Notes: generated from the letters alone by a model not told the origin. A stretch of 8,662 bases of DNA from Chloroflexota bacterium (GCA_020353135.1 CP070688.1:1510010-1518671), one strand, 5' to 3'. Positions 1 through 6,108 are shown, counted from the stretch's first letter. Made by a program: numbers and translations.

Positions 1-149
1 CTTTCGGCCGCCCCCAGGATATCCTTTCCAGTACCGCTCATGTTGGTGTCGATCACCGTCAACCCATCATCTTCGCGCACCAAAAAGCTGTTGAAAGCGG
101 TCAGGCGGGTGATTTGCCACAAGTTTTCGCCGTGCTGAGTTATTTTCAT
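1..149 (-). CDS. MBL-fold metallo-hydrolase, N-terminal part (runs off window)
   Basis: Only the first 49 codons are present; the gene continues beyond the left edge. The start ATG at 149 follows a good Shine-Dalgarno GGAGG with 8-nt spacing. The peptide opens with MKITQHGENLWQITR, followed by NSFLVREDDGLTVIDTN around residues 20-36. That pattern, a beta strand, then an 'N-x-[FY]-L-V' strand, then 'G-L-x-[VL]-I-D-[TA]', is the usual start of metallo-beta-lactamase-fold hydrolases (glyoxalase II / YflN-like). The metal-binding HxHxDH motif would lie outside the window, so activity and substrate cannot be judged. Transcription is probably controlled by the double operator immediately upstream. 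The family call is fairly secure from the N-terminal pattern; the precise function is unknown. Confidence 0.75.
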   Translation of the reverse strand, partial: MKITQHGENLWQITRLTAFNSFLVREDDGLTVIDTNMSGTGKDILGAAE

Positions 150-165
150 CGCCAATTCCTCCACA

Positions 166-205
166 AAACTAATATAATTAGTTTATATACTAATATAATT
201 AGTTT
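166..205. promoter_or_regulatory. Two tandem palindromic operators over the promoter
   Basis: The 17-mer ACTAATATAATTAGTTT occurs twice without change, at 168-184 and 189-205, so the centres are 21 bp apart (two helical turns). The first copy extends to a perfect inverted repeat with 8-nt arms, AAACTAAT-ATA-ATTAGTTT (166-184). The second has 6-nt arms. One copy fills the -35/-10 spacer and the other covers the region just downstream of the -10, so a bound dimer pair would block RNA polymerase. Palindromes of this size and AT-richness are typical for MarR- or TetR-family repressors, but no such regulator gene is in the window. Confidence 0.75.
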
Positions 206-210
206 GTCAA
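182..210 (-). promoter_or_regulatory. Sigma-70-type promoter for the MBL-fold gene
   Basis: Reading the minus strand, a perfect -35 TTGACA (205-210) is followed by exactly 17 bp and a -10 TATAAA (182-187). Transcription would start near 175, giving a leader of about 26 nt that carries the GGAGG site. This is the best promoter match in the window. Its spacer and start region are occupied by the two palindromes described separately. Confidence 0.8.
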
Positions 211-299
211 GCCCCTAGACGAAATTGGCGTTAGGATTGGAGCGAATGGCAGGGTGGGGGCCTGTCAGGGGAATGCCTTAGCAATGCTGTTTGTATGTG

Positions 300-1244
300 T
301 CACCATTCCATAACGCCTTCGATGAGCGGAACGACTTCACCGCCAACCCGCACCATCGTTATATCACCTGGTGGCCCATCCACTTCTATATAGATGGTGC
401 TCGGCCGTCCGGCTTCGATGCCCTGTTCAGAAGTGATATAGGTTGTGGGCGGCGTGGCATCGATGATGCGGTTCTTTAATAGGTAGGCGCCCAGCCCGCC
501 GCTGGCGCTTCCCGTAGCCGGATCTTCACGGATCCCAAATCTGGGAGCGAACATCCTGGTGTGGACATCAGACTGATCACTTTCGGTTTCCAGCGTCAGA
601 ACCATGACGACGTGGACATCTTTTTTGACCGGATCGAGTTCGTCAAAAACGCTGTTCAATGCCGAGGCATCCTGTTTGCTCGGTTGAAGAGATTGCACGT
701 CCGCCAAGGTGCGAACGGGTACGAACAATTGGCGACTTCCAGTCGACACAACTTGGGCCGGCCAGCCCGTCTCTAGGATGGCTTCTGACCGCAAGCCAAG
801 ACCTGTCGCCAGGCGTTCTATCTGCTCTTCGCTGGCCGTGGCGAAGAACTCAGGCCTTTGATGGTCCATCACCACCTTTGTGACTTTTCCGGCCGTGACA
901 TGCAGCTGAGCCGCTCTCACTCCCACGCCGAGCTCGAATCTGACAGTCGTTATCGGTTCCTCCAAAGCGACCTGGCCTATATGCGCCAATAGCCAGTGCG
1001 TTCCCACCACCGGATGACCTGCGAAAGGAAGTTCGCGCGAAGGCGTAAAGATGCGCACCTTGAAATCGGCTTCAGGGTCCTCGGCTGGGAGCACAAAAGT
1101 AGTTTCCGACAGATTCATCTCCAGGGCGATGGATTGCATCTGTCCCGAACTCAGCCCCACGCCATCAGGAATGACGGCCAGGGGATTGCCGCCAAAGGCC
1201 TGATCGGTGAAAACGTCTACCTGGTAAAAGTGATATTTTGGCAT
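300..1244 (-). CDS. PhzF-family isomerase/epimerase-like protein
   Basis: This 314-residue protein belongs to the PhzF/DapF-like two-lobed fold. Conserved landmarks are in order: FGGNPLAV (residues 17-24), NLSETTF with the expected catalytic Glu at 47, the FAGHPVVGT loop (74-82), and EDPATGSASGGLGAYLL (240-256), which closes the active site in the second lobe. Length is slightly above the usual 270-300. The ATG at 1244 is preceded by AGGAGGAA, which fixes the start. In phenazine producers PhzF isomerises trans-2,3-dihydro-3-hydroxyanthranilate. No other phenazine gene is nearby, and most PhzF homologues act on unknown small metabolites, so phenazine synthesis should not be inferred. It is probably a cytoplasmic monocistronic gene; about 110 bp of repeat-rich DNA separates it from the gene upstream. 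Confidence 0.92.
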   Translation of the reverse strand: MPKYHFYQVDVFTDQAFGGNPLAVIPDGVGLSSGQMQSIALEMNLSETTFVLPAEDPEADFKVRIFTPSRELPFAGHPVVGTHWLLAHIGQVALEEPITTVRFELGVGVRAAQLHVTAGKVTKVVMDHQRPEFFATASEEQIERLATGLGLRSEAILETGWPAQVVSTGSRQLFVPVRTLADVQSLQPSKQDASALNSVFDELDPVKKDVHVVMVLTLETESDQSDVHTRMFAPRFGIREDPATGSASGGLGAYLLKNRIIDATPPTTYITSEQGIEAGRPSTIYIEVDGPPGDITMVRVGGEVVPLIEGVMEW

Positions 1245-1311
1245 CTTTCTAGTTCCTCCTGGAAAGGTGGGGGCGTTGCGCGCTAGCGAGGCTAGAGATG
1301 GCGGCCTCAGA

Positions 1312-1367
1312 GGCTGATTCTATCAGCACGTGACGGCGTCAACGGCTGATTCTATCAGCACGTGACG
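1312..1367. repeat. 24-bp direct repeat pair, each copy with a small hairpin
   Basis: An identical 24-bp sequence occurs at 1312-1335 and 1344-1367, a period of 32 bp. It begins GGCTGATTCTATCAGC and ends ACGTGACG. Each copy contains a perfect short inverted repeat, GCTGAT-TCT-ATCAGC, and the palindrome CACGTG. The right-hand copy overlaps the last codons and the TGA stop of the minus-strand Mth938-type gene, so the left-hand copy looks like a duplicate of that gene's tail placed just after it. Further small inverted repeats lie at 1283-1295 (CTAGC-GAG-GCTAG) and 1304-1314. No T-run follows, so it is not an obvious intrinsic terminator. Confidence 0.8.
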
Positions 1368-1717
1368 TGGAACAGGCCGATGGTATTCTCCTGATACTCG
1401 TTCCAGCGCTTGATCGCTTCAGGCGTGGCCAGCGCGACGACAGCCAATCCCCGGCCGTCGAAGTACTCCTGGGCCTCGGCCGAGAGGCGGACCCGATTGT
1501 ACTGGCCGGTGCCTATGACCAGCGTCTGGGCGCCTTCCTCGTAGATGAATTCCGCCTCCGCCTCCGAGATCTTGTGCGACGTCCCATAGAACTTCTTCGA
1601 CAGCTTCTTCTTCCGCTTCCGGATCGTACCATCAGTTCGGATGATGACGTCGTGATCGTATCTTTGACCGTCAATGGTGATGGAGCCAAATGAGGTCGCT
1701 TCAGTATTCGGTTTCAT
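1355..1717 (-). CDS. Mth938-like domain protein (DUF498 / NDUFAF3-AAMDC family)
   Basis: This 120-residue protein spans a single Mth938-like domain. The family pattern is clear: FGSITIDGQRYDHDVII near the start (residues 10-26), a central GAQTLVIGTGQYNRVRLS segment (62-79), and a C-terminal ATPEAIKRWNEYQENTIGLFHVTC ending that matches the usual 'TP-EA-x(n)-[YF]N-x(n)-[VIG]-ALFHLTC' tail. Eukaryotic relatives include the complex I assembly factor NDUFAF3 and AAMDC. In bacteria the biochemical role is not established, and no respiratory gene is nearby to suggest one. The start at 1717 has a purine-rich GAGGGAGAG immediately upstream, an acceptable but close Shine-Dalgarno. The stop codon sits inside the right-hand copy of the 24-bp repeat. 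Confidence 0.85.
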   Translation of the reverse strand: MKPNTEATSFGSITIDGQRYDHDVIIRTDGTIRKRKKKLSKKFYGTSHKISEAEAEFIYEEGAQTLVIGTGQYNRVRLSAEAQEYFDGRGLAVVALATPEAIKRWNEYQENTIGLFHVTC

Positions 1718-1776
1718 CTCTCCCTCTGTTTCACTTCCTCGCGTTACTTGAAGGTCTCAGCTTGCCCGTGAAGCCT

Positions 1777-1938
1777 TCATGGGATGCCTCCATCATCTGT
1801 ACCAGTCATGATAAGGGGGTTGGTGTCACTGTTGTCTCCAAACGGTCCGGGCTGACCAGCATTTCGGCTGAGGTAGACGGCTCCTGAGAGCTCGTTGTGG
1901 TAGATAACGATTTCCGAACGAGTAAGCAACTTGCCATC
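1777..1938 (-). pseudogene. Possible decayed coding fragment in the 1718-2067 gap
   Basis: The 350-bp gap between the Mth938-type gene and the metalloprotease gene has no intact gene. On its minus strand, one frame is open for 53 codons between TAA (1939-1941) and TGA (1777-1779). It reads as plausible protein, including EIVIYHNELSGAVYLSRNAG followed by Gly/Asn/Asp-rich sequence ending TGTDDGGIP. There is no start codon or ribosome site at its upstream end, so if it was ever coding it is now a remnant. I do not recognise a family. The overlapping plus-strand frame at 1690-1887 looks less protein-like. The rest of the gap (1945-2067) shows nothing I can support. Confidence 0.25.
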
Positions 1939-2067
1939 TTAAACCTGTTTCAAGCACCCTTCCTCAACTTGACTTCAGAAAATGTGATTAGACAAGACCT
2001 TGATAGGGTGAATCCTCACGTTTGCAGTCAATAGGATGACTCTTTGTCAGGCCTAGGACTGGGCGAA

Positions 2068-2739
2068 TTATGCGTCACAGGGAGCCCCTTGCACCCAATA
2101 AGATTTCCAGCCTCTGTTTTTCACGCAGGCTGCGGAAGGGACTTGGCTCACCAGCAGGAAGAATCCAACGATATCTCCTGCAGGTAGGGCACTGTTGACC
2201 AAAGCCACCAAAACCAATATTTGAACAAATACAAGAGGAATAGAGGCACCGACTACAGCAAGGATGATTACGGGAATCCAGACTAGCACCATATATGGTG
2301 ATATGAGAATAGTCAAGAAACGATCTCTTGAAATTACACCTTCATAATGAGCGTAAAACACACCGCGAGACAACCAAAAACCTAATATGCTCTTATTTGA
2401 ACGACCAAGCCGAGGGTGTGTGAAGAGATGGACCAACTCGTGCACCGGAATAGAGATAACCAACACGGCCAAGGAAACCAAAAATGGGTCTGGTCCTGAC
2501 TGTTCTAAAACATCCTGAATGATCGCTTGGATGCCTCCCTCCCAGACCAAGGATATTGCATAGATGGTCGCTAAGATTAAGAGAACAGCGACAGGAATTG
2601 CTGAGATATTTAAAACCAGAGGACCAGGTTCGCGAATGCCAGACCAGCCTTCTGCTTCTGGTTGAAACAGTACGTCCTCGGGAATCGGACCGTATCGAAA
2701 TCTCATTCTCTGATTGTCACCACCTACGTTCCTAGCCAT
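2068..2739 (-). CDS. DUF3267-type membrane zinc metalloprotease (putative zincin)
   Basis: The protein is 223 residues from the chosen start. It has an HExxH metalloprotease motif, HELVH (residues 100-104), inside a hydrophobic helix. Other hydrophobic segments lie near 45-67, 84-104, 142-165 and 166-200, and a conserved-looking SALPAGDIVG (about 182-192) supplies an Asp that could be the third zinc ligand. This arrangement matches the DUF3267 putative zincin-peptidase family, integral membrane proteins of unknown substrate. The ATG at 2739 was chosen because GAGG lies 7 nt upstream and a strong extended -10 lies at 2782-2790. The frame stays open to an ATG at 2853, but that would precede the promoter and overlap the divergent gene. 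ATG 2706 is also possible. Base composition is visibly more AT-rich than the neighbours, suggesting separate acquisition. Confidence 0.72.
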   Translation of the reverse strand: MARNVGGDNQRMRFRYGPIPEDVLFQPEAEGWSGIREPGPLVLNISAIPVAVLLILATIYAISLVWEGGIQAIIQDVLEQSGPDPFLVSLAVLVISIPVHELVHLFTHPRLGRSNKSILGFWLSRGVFYAHYEGVISRDRFLTILISPYMVLVWIPVIILAVVGASIPLVFVQILVLVALVNSALPAGDIVGFFLLVSQVPSAACVKNRGWKSYWVQGAPCDA

Positions 2740-2781
2740 CCAACGGCCTCGAACAACCTTGTCTCTCAACAGTATTGATTC

Positions 2782-2790
2782 ATTATACCA
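2782..2790 (-). promoter_or_regulatory. Extended -10 promoter of the metalloprotease gene
   Basis: The minus strand reads TGGTATAAT, a consensus TATAAT (2782-2787) with the TGn extension. There is no convincing -35, which extended -10 promoters tolerate. Transcription would begin near 2775, leaving a 35-nt leader before ATG 2739. This is one reason for rejecting the longer open frame starting at 2853. Confidence 0.6.
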
Positions 2791-2843
2791 GGATAGCGAA
2801 CCCGAAGTAGATGTGGATGCGGTTGGTTTAAACGATGCCCGGA

Positions 2844-2872
2844 CTGGCAACACGACCTCGATCTCCTATAAT
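2844..2872 (+). promoter_or_regulatory. Promoter of the response regulator gene, likely leaderless
   Basis: A perfect TATAAT (2867-2872) lies 17 bp downstream of CTGGCA (2844-2849), which matches the -35 consensus at four of six positions. Seven nucleotides separate the -10 from the ATG at 2880, so transcription would begin at or next to the A of the start codon. No Shine-Dalgarno sequence precedes that ATG, which fits a leaderless transcript. Confidence 0.6.
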
Positions 2873-2879
2873 CGCTGCC

Positions 2880-3587
2880 ATGGAAAACCAGAGCAGACGT
2901 CTATTGCTTGTCGAGGACGATCCGGCCGTGGCCGACAGCCTGCAACAGGGTCTGGCCCAGGAAGGTTTCCTGGTTTCCTGGCGGCGGACCGGCCGGGAAG
3001 GTATCGTTTTCGCCGATCAATACCGGCCGCACCTGGTCATCCTCGACGTACGTCTGCCCGACGGCTCAGGCTTCGACTTCTGCCGCCAGATGCGCCAGAT
3101 GGGGCTCCAGCAGCCCATCCTGATGCTGACCGCCCGGCGCGAAGAACTCGACAAGGTTCTCGGGCTCGAGATGGGCGCCGACGACTATATGACCAAGCCC
3201 TTCGGGCTGCGCGAACTGGTGGCCCGCGTCCGGGCGCTGCTGAGGCGGGCTTACGGCGATCTGGCCGGCGGTGCGGCCAACCTCATCTTCGCCGGCGACC
3301 TGGCCATCAATCTCGACACGGCCACGGTCAGCCGGGGAACACAGCCCATCAACCTGACGCCGACCGAGTATCGCCTGCTGATCTATCTGGCTCGCCACCC
3401 CGGGCAGGCCCTCAGCCGGGAACAATTGCTTCAGGCCGTCTGGGATGACGCCGGCGGCATCGAGAGCGAGCGGACGGTCAACGTTCACATCCGCCGCTTG
3501 CGACAGAAAGTAGAGCGAGAGCCAAGCAAGCCGAGCTTGATCCTGACCGTTCCCGGCATCGGCTATCGTTTGGTTAATGAACCATGA
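2880..3587 (+). CDS. OmpR/PhoB-family response regulator
   Basis: This 235-residue DNA-binding regulator has a receiver domain (about 6-120) and a winged-helix output domain (about 134-235). The receiver has all the switch residues: acidic E12/D13 in LLVEDD, phospho-acceptor D56 in VILDVRLPD, T84 in MLTAR and K106 in TKPF. The output domain carries LTPTEYRLLIYLARHPG, the recognition-helix region ERTVNVHIRRLRQKVE and the wing PGIGYRLV typical of OmpR/PhoB. The start at 2880 is preferred to the in-frame ATG at 2835 because the protein begins naturally at MENQSRRLLLVEDD and the TATAAT lies between the two. The partner is most likely the histidine kinase at 4412. Phosphorylated dimers of this family bind 11-bp-spaced direct repeats, and such an array begins 4 bp after its stop codon. 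Confidence 0.95.
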   Translation: MENQSRRLLLVEDDPAVADSLQQGLAQEGFLVSWRRTGREGIVFADQYRPHLVILDVRLPDGSGFDFCRQMRQMGLQQPILMLTARREELDKVLGLEMGADDYMTKPFGLRELVARVRALLRRAYGDLAGGAANLIFAGDLAINLDTATVSRGTQPINLTPTEYRLLIYLARHPGQALSREQLLQAVWDDAGGIESERTVNVHIRRLRQKVEREPSKPSLILTVPGIGYRLVNEP

Positions 3588-3590
3588 CCC

Positions 3591-3698
3591 GTCACGCAAT
3601 CGTGACGAGGTTACACTTGGGTAGCCCGTCACATTTTTGTGACGCGGTTACAAAACCGTAACCTGGCTGGAACCTGGCCGTTATCTGGCTGGGGTAAT
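3591..3698. promoter_or_regulatory. Array of GTnAC half-sites, probable response-regulator binding platform
   Basis: Half-sites of the form GTnAC occur as pairs with 6-nt spacers, giving an 11-bp period: GTCAC/GTGAC at 3591 and 3602; GTTAC/GTAGC (one mismatch) at 3610 and 3621; GTCAC/GTGAC at 3628 and 3639; GTTAC/GTAAC at 3647 and 3658. The four-half-site block is itself repeated with a 37-bp period. Weaker half-sites continue in 11-bp phase as GGAAC (3669) and GTTAT (3680), followed by GTAAT (3694) out of phase. From 3660 the related octamer [AT]A[AT]CTGGC repeats every 11 bp. Regulators of the OmpR class bind such repeats, and GTnAC-N6-GTnAC resembles, from memory, sites reported for AfsQ1/MtrA-type regulators. 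The array lies between the regulator gene and the secreted-protein gene. Confidence 0.75.
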
Positions 3699-3761
3699 CT
3701 CCATCCATACAACACAGCACTTTGGCCAATTGCTGACTTTACTAAAGAATCGGAGGTTACG

Positions 3762-4367
3762 ATGAAACGAGTATTAGCGTTAAGTGGTTTGTTATTGGTC
3801 GCCGCCACCATCGCGGCCGGCGCGATCTTCGGCGTTTCCAGGCTATCGACTTCTACGGCCGCGGCTCAAGAGCCGGCGGCCCAAGAGCCGAAGCCTGAGC
3901 GAGTTATGGTCATCGCCGTCGAGGAAGTCAAAAACGGCGAACGCTTCGGCGGTGAAGTGCGGATAACTTTTGCCGATCCGCCTGAACTGCCGGAGCGGGC
4001 CGAAGACGCGGCCGGTTTGTTCCTGGGCCAGGCCGGCGACGAGCTGTCTCTTGGAACGGGCAGCATTGAAGTAGATGTCTCGGTCGAGGCCATCAACGAT
4101 CAGGAACCGGTTACCACCGTCAACGCCAGTCACGACGGCGACGAGGTACAGGTCGCCGTGGACGAGAATACGGTCTACTACAAGGACGTGACTGAACGGC
4201 CGGAGATCACCCAGGAGATCGTGGAAGCCGGTCAACTGCGGCTAACCCGCGCCCTTGAACCCGGCAGCCCAGACGAGATCGGTCAGAACATGATGATTCG
4301 CGCCTGGGGCCAGGTCGAAGACGGCCGGCTCGTTGCCGACCTGATCGTCTATGATCCGATAAGGTGA
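3762..4367 (+). CDS. Secreted or membrane-anchored protein of unknown function within the two-component locus
   Basis: The 201-residue protein starts with a clear export signal: MKR, a hydrophobic core LALSGLLLVAATIAAGAIFG, then STAAA-QEP where cleavage near residue 35 is plausible. A short repeat AQEPAAQEPKPE follows. The mature part is acidic and beta-rich, ending in AWGQVEDGRLVADLIVYDP. That tail resembles the OB-like repeats of DUF5666-type extracytoplasmic proteins ('GxxxDGRLVADxIxV'), although I cannot confirm membership. The ATG at 3762 has GGAGG 5 nt upstream; the frame is open further, but only the GTG at 3639 lies upstream and it falls inside the regulatory array. Position between regulator and kinase genes suggests a target of the system, or a periplasmic or cell-surface partner of the kinase sensor domain. 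No catalytic motif is visible. Confidence 0.8.
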   Translation: MKRVLALSGLLLVAATIAAGAIFGVSRLSTSTAAAQEPAAQEPKPERVMVIAVEEVKNGERFGGEVRITFADPPELPERAEDAAGLFLGQAGDELSLGTGSIEVDVSVEAINDQEPVTTVNASHDGDEVQVAVDENTVYYKDVTERPEITQEIVEAGQLRLTRALEPGSPDEIGQNMMIRAWGQVEDGRLVADLIVYDPIR

Positions 4368-4375
4368 TCGCTCTT

Positions 4376-4400
4376 TTAGCTATGAGTAATTAGCGATGAG
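4376..4400 (+). repeat. Short imperfect direct repeat before the kinase gene
   Basis: TTAGCTATGAG (4376-4386) and TTAGCGATGAG (4390-4400) differ at one base, with a 14-bp period. They fill the 44-bp gap between the secreted-protein stop and the kinase start, where a Shine-Dalgarno would normally be expected. No role can be assigned. Confidence 0.5.
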
Positions 4401-4411
4401 CCGTTTTTCTG

Positions 4412-6013
4412 ATGCCTGACTCGATTCGCTGGCGGCTTCCCTTGAGCTATGGGCTCATCGCTTTCCTGACCGTGGTCAGCCTGGGCGGCGTGCTGCTGTT
4501 GATGTTAAACAGCTTCTACGCCGCCCAGGAGCGGCGTTACCTTGAGCAAAACGCCCCGGCCGTCGGCGAGATGGTCGGCGGCTTGATCCGGGGACCGAGC
4601 CTCGACAGCTTACCCAGGCAAGACCTGCTCCAGTCCCAGGTTAATAGCCTGGCCTATCTGACCCAGACCCGTATCCAGATCTTCGATCCAGATGGGGCGC
4701 TGATGGCTGACTCGGGCGATCCGCAAAAGCTCCGGGTTGCTTCCACCCTATCGCTGCAGCTTGATTTAGGGGACGAGGACCAAACCTTCAGCCAATCTAT
4801 CGGCCGGACGGCCGGCGACGAAGGATATACCACGGCCCTGGTGATTGAGGATGAGGGCGGCCGCTTCGAATCCCAGACCACGGTCAGCGGCAGCCTGGTC
4901 GATCCGGCCGCCGCCGTGGACGGTCAGGCGCTGACCCAAGCTGGCTTGCAGCCGCCCAGCGCGCTTGGCCTGGCCGACGAGCCGGGTTTCCGCTCCGCGG
5001 CCGTCGTGCAGCAACCCATCCTGGAACTGGGCGGCCGGTCTGTTGGCCAGCTCGTCTTGTCCCAAGGTCCGGCCTTTGGCCGGTCACTTTTAGCCGGTGT
5101 GGCCCGGGCGCTGGTCGTAGCCGGCCTCGTGGCCGTTCTGCTGGCCGCGGCCGCCGGCTGGCTCGTAAGCCGGCGTCTAACCCGGCCGGTGCTCGAACTG
5201 GTTGAGGTCACCGAACAAATGTCGGCCGGCGAACTGGCCGTCAGGGCCGATATCTCCCGCGGCGATGAACTGGGCCAATTGGCCCAGTCGTTTAACAAGA
5301 TGGCCGAGCGGATCGAAGCCACGGTGGCGACTTTAAGGAACTTTGTCGCCGATGCGGCTCACGAAATGAATACGCCGCTCACGGCGCTGCGTACCAACCT
5401 GGAGCTGGCTGCCCGTGCAGACGACGCCGATCCGCTCCTGGCCAGCGCCATGGACCAGGCCACACGGCTGGAACAACTTAACGATGATCTGGTGCAGCTG
5501 TCGCGGATTGAGGGAGGGATTGGCCTTGAGAGCGTAGAACCAGTGGACCTCGGCCGCCGCTTGCTCCGCTTGTCCGAGCGCTACGCCGCCCAGGCCGAAC
5601 AGGCCGGGCTCGCTTTTGAGATGACCATGGCCGAACCGATGCCCGAAAGGGCGCCCGAAAGGGCAGTGATCGTAGAAGGGGATGAAGAGCTGCTGGCCCG
5701 GGCGGTAAACAACCTGGTCGATAACGCCGTTAAATTCACGCCCCAGGGCGGCCGGGTCACATTAACGCTCGGCGGCGACGGCTCCTGGGTCACCATCACC
5801 GTCGCCGACACGGGCATCGGCATCGAGGAAGATGATCTAAACCTGGTATTCGGCCGCTTCCATCGCGGCCGCAATGCGGCCGAATACCCCGGCAGCGGCC
5901 TGGGCCTGGCCATAAGCCAATCAATCATCGATGCGCATGGCGGCCGGATCGAGATCGCCAGCCAACCCGGCCGGACCCAGGTCAGGGCCTTTCTACCTGC
6001 CAAAAGCTCGTAA
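4412..6013 (+). CDS. HAMP-domain sensor histidine kinase
   Basis: This 533-residue membrane kinase has a first transmembrane helix at about 12-34, an extracytoplasmic sensor region at about 35-225, a second helix at about 227-253, a HAMP linker at about 250-305, and a dimerisation/phospho-acceptor helix with FVADAAHEMNTPLTAL whose phospho-acceptor is His317. The ATP-binding domain has an N box NNLVDNAVKFTP (433-444), a G1 box VADTGIGI (464-471), an F box around 480-483 and a G2 box GSGLGLAIS (494-502). Every catalytic element is present. The sensor region has no domain I recognise. It is probably the partner of the regulator at 2880, separated by the secreted-protein gene. The ATG at 4412 has no obvious Shine-Dalgarno, so it may depend on translation of the preceding gene. 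A 12-bp tandem repeat in the coding sequence encodes PERAPERA (residues 411-418). Confidence 0.95.
   Translation: MPDSIRWRLPLSYGLIAFLTVVSLGGVLLLMLNSFYAAQERRYLEQNAPAVGEMVGGLIRGPSLDSLPRQDLLQSQVNSLAYLTQTRIQIFDPDGALMADSGDPQKLRVASTLSLQLDLGDEDQTFSQSIGRTAGDEGYTTALVIEDEGGRFESQTTVSGSLVDPAAAVDGQALTQAGLQPPSALGLADEPGFRSAAVVQQPILELGGRSVGQLVLSQGPAFGRSLLAGVARALVVAGLVAVLLAAAAGWLVSRRLTRPVLELVEVTEQMSAGELAVRADISRGDELGQLAQSFNKMAERIEATVATLRNFVADAAHEMNTPLTALRTNLELAARADDADPLLASAMDQATRLEQLNDDLVQLSRIEGGIGLESVEPVDLGRRLLRLSERYAAQAEQAGLAFEMTMAEPMPERAPERAVIVEGDEELLARAVNNLVDNAVKFTPQGGRVTLTLGGDGSWVTITVADTGIGIEEDDLNLVFGRFHRGRNAAEYPGSGLGLAISQSIIDAHGGRIEIASQPGRTQVRAFLPAKSS
5641..5664 (+). repeat. 12-bp perfect tandem repeat inside the kinase gene
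   Basis: GCCCGAAAGGGC occurs twice back to back (5641-5652 and 5653-5664), encoding PERAPERA between the phospho-acceptor region and the ATP-binding domain. Each unit is also a perfect GCCC-GAAA-GGGC hairpin with a GNRA-type tetraloop, so the mRNA could form two adjacent stem-loops. It is probably a slippage duplication in a linker. Confidence 0.75.
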
Positions 6014-6029
6014 TATCAAGAGCTCGTAA
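6001..6029 (+). repeat. Short duplication spanning the kinase stop codon
   Basis: CAAAAGCTCGTAA (6001-6013) is followed by CAAGAGCTCGTAA (6017-6029), a 16-bp period with one mismatch. The first copy carries the last codons and TAA of the kinase gene and the second repeats them just after. This resembles the tail duplication seen at 1312-1367. Confidence 0.65.
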
Positions 6030-6108
6030 GAATCCCGTCTTCGTGGGCCCGCCTCTTGCCGGTTTTCGTCAAGCCGTTCCGCCGGCCGAAAAGTCAGGCT
6101 CCCGCGAG

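Noticed and set aside
300..1244. Phenazine biosynthesis locus
   Set aside because: Only the PhzF-family member is present; the family is broad and no other phz gene is in the window.
1690..1887. 65-residue plus-strand frame over the 1718-2067 gap
   Set aside because: No ribosome site or family likeness, and it begins inside the opposite-strand Mth938-type gene.
2740..2853. Upstream extension of the metalloprotease to ATG 2853
   Set aside because: It would lie upstream of the extended -10 at 2782-2790; the added residues are low-complexity and unlike the family.
2714..3448. Open frame overlapping the response regulator in another frame
   Set aside because: Its Arg/Pro-rich translation is a typical alternative-frame artefact; the response regulator frame has every family motif.
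3639..3761. N-terminal extension of the secreted protein from GTG 3639
   Set aside because: The extension falls in the GTnAC array, and the GGAGG-ATG at 3762 is followed by a perfect signal peptide.
5581..6003. Long open frame antisense to the kinase gene, and similar ones at 3066-3632 and 4924-5322
   Set aside because: These are shadows of GC-rich coding sequence, with Arg/Ser/Pro-rich translations, no ribosome sites and no recognisable domains.
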